NCBI GenBank assembly: GCA_045589495.1
Contig: JAZNPF010000037.1
Span: 1 to 11,182, forward strand
Length of the DNA: 11,182 nucleotides
Origin: SIG455 sp045589495
Lineage (GTDB): Bacteria; Bacillota; Clostridia; UMGS1810
Direction of reading: 5' to 3'
Part shown: one piece after another, positions 5,843 through 11,182 of the stretch
How positions within the stretch are numbered: the stretch's first letter is position 1
Layout: each line of letters begins with the position of its first letter
Translations under genes and position numbers: made by a program
Notes under the pieces: generated by a model
The model's input: the letters and a program-made list of their open reading frames with translations, nothing else
Databases searched by the model: none
Told to the model about the DNA's origin: nothing

Positions 5843-6605
5843 CAATATATCCCTCCTCAATCAGCATATCAAGAAACATATTTCCCGTCCCCTGCTGTTG
5901 CTGTTCCCTGTCATATTGTTTTTCCGCTTGATTCTCTTTAAGCGGATATACGCTTTTCCAGTTGTTTATTATCGCCGTTTCAAGCAACTGCTTTTGGCGG
6001 CTTATGCTTGACGGCTCTAATTCATTGACTTTTTTAATCAGCATTGTAAGGGCTCTGTCCGTCATAGGCGCTTTTATAAGTTTGCGCATTTTTATGTATT
6101 CGCAATATAACTCTTTCAGTTCATCGTCTTCGACGCCCGAAAGAATTTTATCAAAGTCTGTGTTTTCTCTTTTTCTTTTTATATTTTCTTTTTCTCTTAT
6201 AGTATTATTATTTATATTACTTATTATTTTTACTTGGTCGTCATTTTGACGAGGGGGGTAATCATTTTGACGAGGGGTATCGTCATTTTGATTAGGGTGT
6301 CTAATCATTTTGACGAGGGTATCGTTTTTGCTTATGATTGTTTTTACTATCCTTGGTTTCCCGGCTTGCTGATGCACATATAAATACCCGAATTCTGTCA
6401 GTTTTGCAATCGCCCTTGTAACTGTTGCCTCACTGCATTGACAAAACTCTGCAATATGCTTATTACTTGCATAACACCCTTTGTCGCTGTTATCCAGACT
6501 GTCTATTTCCATTAAAACTATTTTATCAAGTGCAGATAACCTCTTATCAAGCCAAATTTCTTTAGGTATCCATATACCTTTGAAGTCCCTTATTTCCTCA
6601 TTCAT
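5829..6605 (-). CDS. Phage replication initiator (winged helix plus DnaD-like C-terminus)
   Basis: 258 residues from an ATG two nt after the preceding stop. Residues about 12-92 are a winged helix-turn-helix (IPKEIWLDKRLSALDKIVLMEI, then CYASNKHIAEFCQCSEATVTRAIAKLTEFGYLYV) as in phage replication initiators. Residues 95-122 are a heptad-repeating linker (HPNQNDD, TPRQNDY, PPRQNDD) encoded by the iterons. Residues 125-150 are Asn/Lys/Arg-rich. Residues about 160-222 resemble a DnaD-type C-terminal domain (KAPMTDRALTMLIKKVNELE then LLETAIINNWKSVYP). It most likely binds the iterons inside its own gene and recruits helicase through the loader encoded next. Gene order initiator then loader supports this. 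Confidence 0.85.
   Translation of the reverse strand: MNEEIRDFKGIWIPKEIWLDKRLSALDKIVLMEIDSLDNSDKGCYASNKHIAEFCQCSEATVTRAIAKLTEFGYLYVHQQAGKPRIVKTIISKNDTLVKMIRHPNQNDDTPRQNDYPPRQNDDQVKIISNINNNTIREKENIKRKRENTDFDKILSGVEDDELKELYCEYIKMRKLIKAPMTDRALTMLIKKVNELEPSSISRQKQLLETAIINNWKSVYPLKENQAEKQYDREQQQQGTGNMFLDMLIEEGYIDGKV
6166..6236. other. Very AT-rich stretch next to iterons (putative unwinding element)
   Basis: About 70 bp almost free of G on the plus strand and dominated by T and A (for example AGTATTATTATTTATATTAC). It encodes the low-complexity Asn/Lys/Arg linker of the initiator. It directly adjoins the iteron array, the standard layout of a duplex-unwinding element. Confidence 0.55.
6241..6324. 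repeat. Four tandem 21-22 bp iterons (putative phage origin)
   Basis: Four direct repeats with core TCATTTTGACGAGGG (plus strand) start at 6241, 6262, 6283 and 6305, so the period is 21, 21 and 22 bp, about two helical turns. Copies 1, 2 and 4 share the 15-base core exactly; copy 3 has TTA in place of CGA. They lie inside the initiator gene, as origins do in lambda O and SPP1 gene 38, and border a very AT-rich segment. Even, helically phased spacing fits binding of an initiator oligomer. Confidence 0.75.
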
Positions 6606-6607
6606 TT

Positions 6608-7027
6608 CTATGTTTCCACCTGCCTTATGCCCATTTTTGCACCGCAGTGACAGTACGGTTCTTTATATATCTCTTTTCTGCCACAAACACTGCAGCAGTA
6701 CTCTGATATACCTTTTATTGTTACTCCTGCAACTGACGTGCCCTCTGATTCAATGGGTATCCACTCGCCATGTACGACCTCAACAGGTACAAACTCCGTC
6801 TTAGGCTCATTAAGTTTAACAATGTCATTACCACTATGAACTCTAATTTCGCCGTTTAAAGTGACAATGTCCTGAAAGGTTATAGTTGACTTGCCAATAT
6901 CAGTAATAACTCCCACGTGCAAAATTTTGCGCACCGTACTGCTTCCGGTACGTTCGTTCTTTATGTATGCACATCTGTCACCGATGCTAAGTTCGTGGCC
7001 AAGAAAATCTTTTATAGGTTCATTCAT
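6608..7027 (-). CDS. Phage protein with C-terminal zinc-ribbon motif
   Basis: 139 residues; the ATG overlaps the preceding stop (ATGA), with GGGTGA upstream. Residues 1-75 form a beta-rich domain (DFLGHELSIGDRCAYI then ILHVGVITDIGKSTITF) resembling a small phage domain that begins 'D-LG--L--GD-V'. Residues 76-139 are of the widespread phage type 'VVHGEW...C-x2-C...YC-x-CGAKM', a minimal zinc ribbon. The cysteines are C111/C112, C115, C126 and C128. The usual second knuckle is C-P-x-C, but here it is C-H-C, one residue shorter, so metal binding may be altered or may use another residue. The function is unknown. Confidence 0.82.
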   Translation of the reverse strand: MNEPIKDFLGHELSIGDRCAYIKNERTGSSTVRKILHVGVITDIGKSTITFQDIVTLNGEIRVHSGNDIVKLNEPKTEFVPVEVVHGEWIPIESEGTSVAGVTIKGISEYCCSVCGRKEIYKEPYCHCGAKMGIRQVET

Positions 7028-7425
7028 TTGGTTTCACCCGCCATTTCTTTTACAAGGTTGTCAAGTTCATAACTTGTTATATCACCCCAAGTAAAATCAC
7101 CGTATTTTGTGCTTTTTCCACTATGTGCAAATTTACTTTTCAACCTCTCAGCAAACTCTTTGATTGCTTTAGATGTGGCAGTTGCAACATCATTTTCAAG
7201 AATCTTTATAACACCTTTGTACCTCTCAATCTCTGCATTTTGGCGGTTGATTAGGTCAATTGCATCGTTTATAAGTTTTTCTGAACAACTGCCATTTGTT
7301 TTAAAATAAGGACATTCTGTACACTCTGCCTTTCCTATCGGTTTGTTACACCTTTCCAAAGCCTTTATAATCTCGTTATCTGTAACATTATCAATATGCC
7401 CATCTATCATACTTACATTTGACAT
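7024..7425 (-). CDS. Conserved phage hypothetical protein (INDAIDLINRQ type)
   Basis: 133 residues from an ATG with AAAGGAG about 9 nt upstream. An N-terminal segment (VTDNEIIKALERC) is followed by a cysteine cluster at about 35-47 (CTECPYFKTNGSC). Then comes the helix INDAIDLINRQNAEIERYKGVIKILE and a C-terminal KEFAERLKSKF...ELDNLVKEM motif. This layout is very common in small accessory genes of Clostridia phages. The central helix is a likely coiled coil, so oligomerisation is plausible. No function is known to me. Its stop overlaps the start of the zinc-ribbon gene. Confidence 0.85.
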   Translation of the reverse strand: MSNVSMIDGHIDNVTDNEIIKALERCNKPIGKAECTECPYFKTNGSCSEKLINDAIDLINRQNAEIERYKGVIKILENDVATATSKAIKEFAERLKSKFAHSGKSTKYGDFTWGDITSYELDNLVKEMAGETK

Positions 7426-7460
7426 TGTTTATCACTCCTTTGAATTGCGATTTTATTGAC

Positions 7461-7712
7461 TTATTTATGCTCATCAAACAATGTTGTATAGCCTGTAAAA
7501 ATACGCTCTATTTTATCACTATCTCCCAAGCAATTTTGGTTGAACAATTCAATAATTTCGACAAGTTCAAGGTTTTTTATTACCTTTTCAAATATTGTTA
7601 ATGCAATCTGTAATCCGCAATTTTCAGCATATTTACAAATAGCCTGTTTTACATTTTCTGCATGATATGTTGTAACAACACAATTCTTATCAACTATGAT
7701 ATAGTTTTCCAT
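7461..7712 (-). CDS. Small phage protein of unknown function (83 aa)
   Basis: The ATG at 7712 is preceded by AGGAGTGATGAA, so I start here. A 23-codon longer reading of the frame runs back into the preceding gene and includes that ribosome site. The product begins MENYIIVDKNCVVTTYHAENVKQAICKYAENCG, a beta strand followed by an Ala/Lys helix, and ends in an acidic helical stretch. No domain recognised. The preceding gene stops 4 nt upstream, so the two are probably coupled. Confidence 0.7.
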   Translation of the reverse strand: MENYIIVDKNCVVTTYHAENVKQAICKYAENCGLQIALTIFEKVIKNLELVEIIELFNQNCLGDSDKIERIFTGYTTLFDEHK

Positions 7713-7716
7713 TTCA

Positions 7717-8145
7717 TCACTCCTGTTTAATTTCAATATACAAATCCGTTTTCGGCACAAAACAATTTTTACCATTTCCAAATTCGTCTATAAGCAAAGG
7801 TTTATATCCTAATTCAAGCATTTTTTCAACACAATTTTCTGCAACTTGTATAAACCCTTGCTTTACACCATGCCCGCAACAACTACCGATAGTCCAGACA
7901 CCGTGTTTACGGAGTAAATCTTGTATTTCATTTTGTAAACAAGTATCTACACAAATAGCCTTTTGGTGGCTTTGTGGCATAAAATGTATTTTGACATTAC
8001 ATTTGTGTTCCCCAATAGGAGAATGTATGCACATTGTTTCATATCTTGCCTTACATAAAGCCTCTACCATATTATCGTTGAAATTTAAATTTTCTTTATC
8101 TGCAATTAAATCACAGATAAATTCTGCACTTGTAATATTATCCAT
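7717..8145 (-). CDS. Conserved phage protein with CCGHG motif
   Basis: 142 residues from an ATG with AAGGAGTG about 6 nt upstream. The C-terminal half contains ICVDTCLQNEIQDLLRKHGVWTIGSCCGHGVKQGFIQVAENCVEKMLELGY. This matches a common small phage protein pattern, 'I-VD-C---EI--L---GI-T-GCCCGHG----I-V', known only as hypothetical. The clustered Cys and His residues suggest metal binding. The N-terminal 60 residues seem more variable (ADKENLNFNDNMVEALCKARYE). No function is known. Confidence 0.8.
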   Translation of the reverse strand: MDNITSAEFICDLIADKENLNFNDNMVEALCKARYETMCIHSPIGEHKCNVKIHFMPQSHQKAICVDTCLQNEIQDLLRKHGVWTIGSCCGHGVKQGFIQVAENCVEKMLELGYKPLLIDEFGNGKNCFVPKTDLYIEIKQE

Positions 8146-8170
8146 TCTCTCACTCCTTAAAATCGTTCTT

Positions 8171-8869
8171 TTATTCCTCTACATAGCACCAACTTTGGGG
8201 CGGTCTTGTAATTGGTTTTTTACGGTTACAACCGCAACTGTCGTATTCTCTTTCCCAATCGCATAAATGACAATTTCCTTTTTCGCAAAGAGAATAAAAC
8301 TCTCTCAACTCTTTCGGCTTGTCATAGATTACAAGGTCGGATATGTGCCATCCGTAAAATGTAGCAATTCCCGTACCGACATACTTTCTTAATTCCTCAA
8401 TAGTTACACAAGAGGACTCGCAAAGCATATTTTCTCTCCAAAAATCATCACCATTGTCAGCAATAGTTTTGTACTCGTATTCGCCATATTCTGCAAAATC
8501 ATCAGGCTCAAAAAACTCTTGTATTCTTTCATAAGTTTCATCATCCCAAAGTTCCGCTTCATAATTAGCAATGAAATCACACACAAATTCGCCTATGACT
8601 TTGCCGTTTCCAATATGTACACCGCAAGGAATTGCGGTCTTATAATTTATTGTGTGTATCAACTTCACTCCGTGTTCGTTCTGAACTAAACATTCGTGAA
8701 TGTTTGAAGAAGTGCAATATATGTAACACTTAAACGGCGTTTCTATCTTTGGTTTTGTTTTTCTTATTTCAACACTTTTTTCATAAATCGGCTTTGTACC
8801 TTTTTGACCGATTATGTGTGTAATTTTTTCGCACCATTTAGGCTGTACGCTTATCAATACTGATTTCAT
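8171..8869 (-). CDS. ASCH/PUA-like domain phage protein
   Basis: 232 residues; its ATG overlaps the preceding stop (ATGA), with GAGGTAA upstream. The N-terminal ISVQPKWCEKI, then VEIRKTKPKIETPFKCYIYCT at about 33-53, the GKVIGEFVCD strand near 88-97 and YGWHISDLVIYDKPKEL near 170-190 are the signature of the ASCH-type proteins found in Firmicutes phages. ASCH domains are PUA-like and are thought to bind RNA or modified nucleotides. The tail is Cys-rich (CEKGNCHLCDWEREYDSCGC), a likely small metal site. A KGTKPIYEKS insertion separates the first helix from the EIRKTKP motif. The exact role in infection is unknown. Confidence 0.85.
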   Translation of the reverse strand: MKSVLISVQPKWCEKITHIIGQKGTKPIYEKSVEIRKTKPKIETPFKCYIYCTSSNIHECLVQNEHGVKLIHTINYKTAIPCGVHIGNGKVIGEFVCDFIANYEAELWDDETYERIQEFFEPDDFAEYGEYEYKTIADNGDDFWRENMLCESSCVTIEELRKYVGTGIATFYGWHISDLVIYDKPKELREFYSLCEKGNCHLCDWEREYDSCGCNRKKPITRPPQSWCYVEE

Positions 8870-9183
8870 ACTGTTACCTCTGCTTCCGGATGCATTTTAA
8901 GATATGTCATAAGAGTTGTTATTCCGCATCCTGTTGGTGTAAAGTATAAATAACTTCTACTATTAAGAAATATGTCGCTTTCAGGCATAACCAAACTGTA
9001 AATCACATTATATTCATTCTTGCCCTGATAAGACTTGTACATATATTCTGTGGCATAAATTATTGCGCCGGTATTAAGTTCAGTTTTATAAACTGCCAGT
9101 GCAAGTTCCGGGAGAGTATGGGAAATGCCCCATTTTCTATAATTATCAATAAAATTTCTTCGTTCTTTCATTGTTTTAAACAT
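8866..9183 (-). CDS. Uncharacterised phage protein (105 aa)
   Basis: 105 residues from an ATG 4 nt after the DUF1064 gene stop, with AAAGGAAGTG upstream. It begins with a basic helix (MKERRNFIDNYRKWGI) and continues as alternating strands (ALAVYKTELNTGAIIYATEYM, YNVIYSLVMPESDIF), ending GITTLMTYLKMHP. Similar short proteins with an 'NYRKWG...TEYM' layout occur next to replication genes in related phages, as far as I recall, without known function. Coupled by ATGA to the ASCH gene. Confidence 0.72.
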   Translation of the reverse strand: MFKTMKERRNFIDNYRKWGISHTLPELALAVYKTELNTGAIIYATEYMYKSYQGKNEYNVIYSLVMPESDIFLNSRSYLYFTPTGCGITTLMTYLKMHPEAEVTV

Positions 9184-9187
9184 TTCT

Positions 9188-9586
9188 TCACACTTCCTTT
9201 ATTCGTATTCCGTGAACGTGCAGCATCAGTTTACGTTTAATAATATAATCGTCCGTTCTGAAGCCTTTTGCGTCCTCAACTATCTTTTTGCCGTTCTCAT
9301 AGTAAACAAAATCGGCTACATATTTGACAGATTGCTCAACGCATACCTTTTTCGTTTTTGGTTGGCCCTTTTTAGGACCTCGTTTATATATTTCACCTGT
9401 TGGCACTTCCTCAAAGAAAGCAGGAAGCAGTTCAAATGAAACTTGTGTCTGCAGGTCGCTTATTACCCCTGCACGTTCAAGCAGAAGTAATTCCTGATGC
9501 CGTTTTGCTTCTCTTTTAGAATCAAAGGTTTGTCCGTTATATGTAACCTTTTTATTCTGATATTTGCTTTTTCTGTAATATCTCAT
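9188..9586 (-). CDS. DUF1064 phage protein, putative PD-(D/E)xK nuclease
   Basis: 132 residues from an ATG with AAGGTG upstream, 13 nt after the SSB stop. SKYQNKKVTYNGQTFDSKREAKRHQEL at 7-33 is the typical DUF1064 start. Candidate active-site residues for a PD-(D/E)xK fold are Glu26, Asp92 (KYVADFVYY) and Glu104-x-x-Lys107 (IVEDAKG). Related proteins are thought to be Holliday-junction or single-strand nucleases in phage recombination; here it follows SSB directly, consistent with DNA processing. The insertion RGPKKGQPKTKK at 69-80 is basic and probably contacts DNA. Nuclease activity is inferred from the motif pattern. Confidence 0.87.
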   Translation of the reverse strand: MRYYRKSKYQNKKVTYNGQTFDSKREAKRHQELLLLERAGVISDLQTQVSFELLPAFFEEVPTGEIYKRGPKKGQPKTKKVCVEQSVKYVADFVYYENGKKIVEDAKGFRTDDYIIKRKLMLHVHGIRIKEV

Positions 9587-9599
9587 ACCGCATCACACC

Positions 9600-10025
9600 T
9601 TAAAACGGCAAATCTTCATCATTTGATGGCATGGGTATATTACTGAAATCAAACGGTTGTGATGCAGAGGATGAAGCAGATGCAGTTTGTGCTGCAGTTG
9701 AATTATCGCTTCCTCTGTCACCTGTGAAAGCAACTTCTTCTACACTAACCTCTGTAATAAAATGTTTTTGCCCGTCTTTTTCGTAATTTCTTGTCTGCAG
9801 AGAGCCTGCAATAGCAATCATTCTGCCTTTGACAAAGTTTTTGCTTATAAATTCAGCCGTTTGGCGCCACGCAATACAATTTATAAAGTCTGCATCATAA
9901 TCGCCATTGGCATTTTTAAAACGTCTGTTTACCGCTAATGTAAATGAGCATACGCTTACACCGTTTGGTGTGGTTTTCAGTTCCGGATTACGTGTAAGTC
10001 TGCCCATCAAGATTACTTTGTTCAC
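9600..10025 (-). CDS. ssb: Single-stranded DNA-binding protein
   Basis: 141 residues from a GTG start, fixed by AAAGGAAG (10040-10033) about 7 nt upstream and by the family's standard start (MNKVILMGRLTRNPELK). The OB fold spans about 1-105 (FTLAVNRRF, DADFINCIAWRQTAEFI, KGRMIAIAGSLQTRNYE). A Ser/Ala/Gln-rich linker follows, and the protein ends in the acidic tip DEDLPF, which binds partner proteins. It protects single strands during phage replication. The ribosome site and first 38 nt lie inside the 3' end of the reverse transcriptase gene, so the two are read in different frames of the same DNA. Confidence 0.97.
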   Translation of the reverse strand: MNKVILMGRLTRNPELKTTPNGVSVCSFTLAVNRRFKNANGDYDADFINCIAWRQTAEFISKNFVKGRMIAIAGSLQTRNYEKDGQKHFITEVSVEEVAFTGDRGSDNSTAAQTASASSSASQPFDFSNIPMPSNDEDLPF

Positions 10026-11064
10026 AATCTATCTTCCTTTCGTTCAATATTCCGGATATCTTCTCATCCATAGCACGTGCAAGTTTATAACAGTTGCCCT
10101 GCAATATGTGATTTTTCCAAGCGTTGTACGAAGCATAAAACTTTTCTTCTGGCAATCTGCCGGCCACAACCATTTTTGCCATTTTCAAATACTTCTTTTG
10201 AGCATTGCGTTTATTCTGATTCTTTACTTTCATTATCACTTTACCGTTTTCCGTAACATAAAAATGAAAGCCAAGAAAATCAATACCATTCTTAAAAGGC
10301 GATATCTGCGTTTTACCATTTAACGACAGATCAAGAGTTTTCAAAAATTCCGTTATAACCTCAAGACAATATTTCAGATATTCCTTGCTATGGTGAATTA
10401 AATAAAAATCATCCATATATCTGCCATAATACTGAATTCCCAACTCACCCGTTATAAGTTTGTCATTTCCGTCAAGATAAAGAATAGCAAAGCCTTGATT
10501 TATTTGATTTCCCAAAGGTGTTCCAACTCCGTCTGTACTGTCAATAAACAAATCGCAAAGCCAACAAATATCTTTATCATACGAAAAATGATAATTAACA
10601 ATATCCTTTAACTGCTCATGCGGAATACTGTAGAAAAACTTAGATATATCACATTTAAGAAAATATCCGTCAAAATGGTATTTATTATAGAACATCTGCA
10701 TCTGTTCTTTCAGCCTTGCACGGCCGAGTGATGTGCCTTTTCCTGTTTGCCCGGCATAATTATCATATATAAATACTTCCTGCAACTTTGGCAATATTAC
10801 ATTGTCACATAGACTATGTTGTACGACCTTATCTTTGAAAGAGCACGTTTTAATAATACGTTCTTTAGGCTCATAAACTTTAAATTCGTTATATGGCGAA
10901 ATGGTATACGTTTTGTTTTTTAACTGCTCTATCAACTGGTGTATTCCATCAAGCGCCATTACACCGAATCTGGCAGCACTCTTTTTAGTGCCTTTACCAC
11001 TCTTTGTTCTTTTGTATGCCTTGTACATATTTTCAAAATTGATTACTTTTTCAAAGTCGGTCAT
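9988..11064 (-). CDS. Reverse transcriptase, diversity-generating-retroelement type
   Basis: I choose the ATG at 11064 (358 residues, MTDFEKVINFENMYKAYK), although its AAGGG site is weak and about 11 nt away; the frame stays open to the window edge. The RT core is complete: YEPKERIIKTCSFKDKVVQHSLCDNV at 64-89, DNYAGQTGKGTSLGRARL at 101-118, FLKCDISKFFYSI with catalytic Asp139, motif 4 PLGNQINQ at 183-190, YMDD at 216-219 and FLGFHFYV at 263-270. Motif 4 follows the DGR form [ILV]GxxxSQ rather than the QGxxxSP of retrons and group II introns, with Asn in place of Ser. No maturase, HNH, VTG or NAxxH signature is seen. A DGR enzyme copies a template repeat with adenine errors into a variable gene. 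The last 17 residues overlap the ssb start and may be incidental. A defence-type RT cannot be excluded. Confidence 0.85.
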   Translation of the reverse strand: MTDFEKVINFENMYKAYKRTKSGKGTKKSAARFGVMALDGIHQLIEQLKNKTYTISPYNEFKVYEPKERIIKTCSFKDKVVQHSLCDNVILPKLQEVFIYDNYAGQTGKGTSLGRARLKEQMQMFYNKYHFDGYFLKCDISKFFYSIPHEQLKDIVNYHFSYDKDICWLCDLFIDSTDGVGTPLGNQINQGFAILYLDGNDKLITGELGIQYYGRYMDDFYLIHHSKEYLKYCLEVITEFLKTLDLSLNGKTQISPFKNGIDFLGFHFYVTENGKVIMKVKNQNKRNAQKKYLKMAKMVVAGRLPEEKFYASYNAWKNHILQGNCYKLARAMDEKISGILNERKIDCEQSNLDGQTYT

Positions 11065-11182
11065 ACAACACAATCCCTTTTTGTTTATCTTTTCAGAAAG
11101 GTTATACATTCTTTTGATGTGGTGCATTGATTTCGGCTTTTGCCTACTCTGTCGAGCATACCACCAATACGGGCGCACACCG
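11065..11182 (-). other. RT leader; possible end of a DGR template repeat at the edge
   Basis: The 118 nt upstream of the reverse transcriptase have no separate gene. At the extreme edge the minus strand reads GGTGTGCGCCCGTATTGG, which translates as G-V-R-P-Y-W in frame with the RT. GVRP is the usual last motif of C-type-lectin/FGE-like DGR targets in Firmicutes, and GC-rich ends mark the initiation of mutagenic homing. A template repeat commonly sits just before the RT. This is suggestive only, as the rest lies outside the window. Confidence 0.35.

Noticed and set aside
6241..6324. CRISPR array
   Set aside because: The repeats are back to back with no unique spacers of normal length and lie in a coding region; iterons fit better.
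9907..10323. Plus-strand open frame opposite ssb and the reverse transcriptase
   Set aside because: Fully antisense to two well-supported genes, hydrophobic and without recognisable motifs.
9988..11064. Retron or group II intron reverse transcriptase
   Set aside because: Motif 4 is LGNQINQ rather than QGxxxSP; there is no VTG or NAxxH motif, no maturase or HNH domain, and no intron structure visible.

Overview
The window reads as part of a temperate, tailed bacteriophage genome (a prophage or an assembled phage) from a low-GC Gram-positive host, most likely a gut member of class Clostridia. Reasons are AT-rich DNA, strong AGGAGG-type ribosome sites before almost every gene, and a gene set (G39P-like helicase loader, YopX, DUF1064, ASCH protein, DUF1492/ArpU-like regulator) typical of Firmicutes phages. 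All supported genes are on the minus strand, so transcription runs from right to left.

Right end, about 11182 to 7000 (early/replication module). It opens with a reverse transcriptase carrying YMDD and a PLGNQINQ motif 4, the pattern of diversity-generating retroelement (DGR) enzymes. The reverse transcriptase overlaps an SSB gene by 38 nt. Then come a DUF1064 putative nuclease, an unknown protein, an ASCH-domain protein, and four small accessory proteins, two of them of common phage types and one with a C-terminal zinc ribbon. No DGR target gene is in the window; a template repeat, if present, should lie just past the right edge.

Middle, about 6605 to 4026. A DnaD-like replication initiator carries four 21-22 bp iterons beside a very AT-rich stretch, which I read as the phage replication origin. 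It is followed by a helicase loader, a YopX protein, a small unknown protein and a 181-aa tyrosine recombinase reduced to its catalytic domain.

Left part, about 3874 to 76 (late switch and head module). A sigma-region-4-like regulator precedes a non-coding stretch with a GGGACGATG palindrome, a tandem 9-bp repeat, an extended -10 promoter and an immediate intrinsic terminator. Past the terminator lie an uncatalogued 39-aa four-cysteine ORF, the small and large terminase subunits, a small head-module protein and a probable scaffolding protein. Hairpin-plus-T-run structures also follow the large terminase and precede the scaffold gene. Late expression may therefore depend on readthrough or antitermination. 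Portal and capsid genes are not present and are presumably further left.
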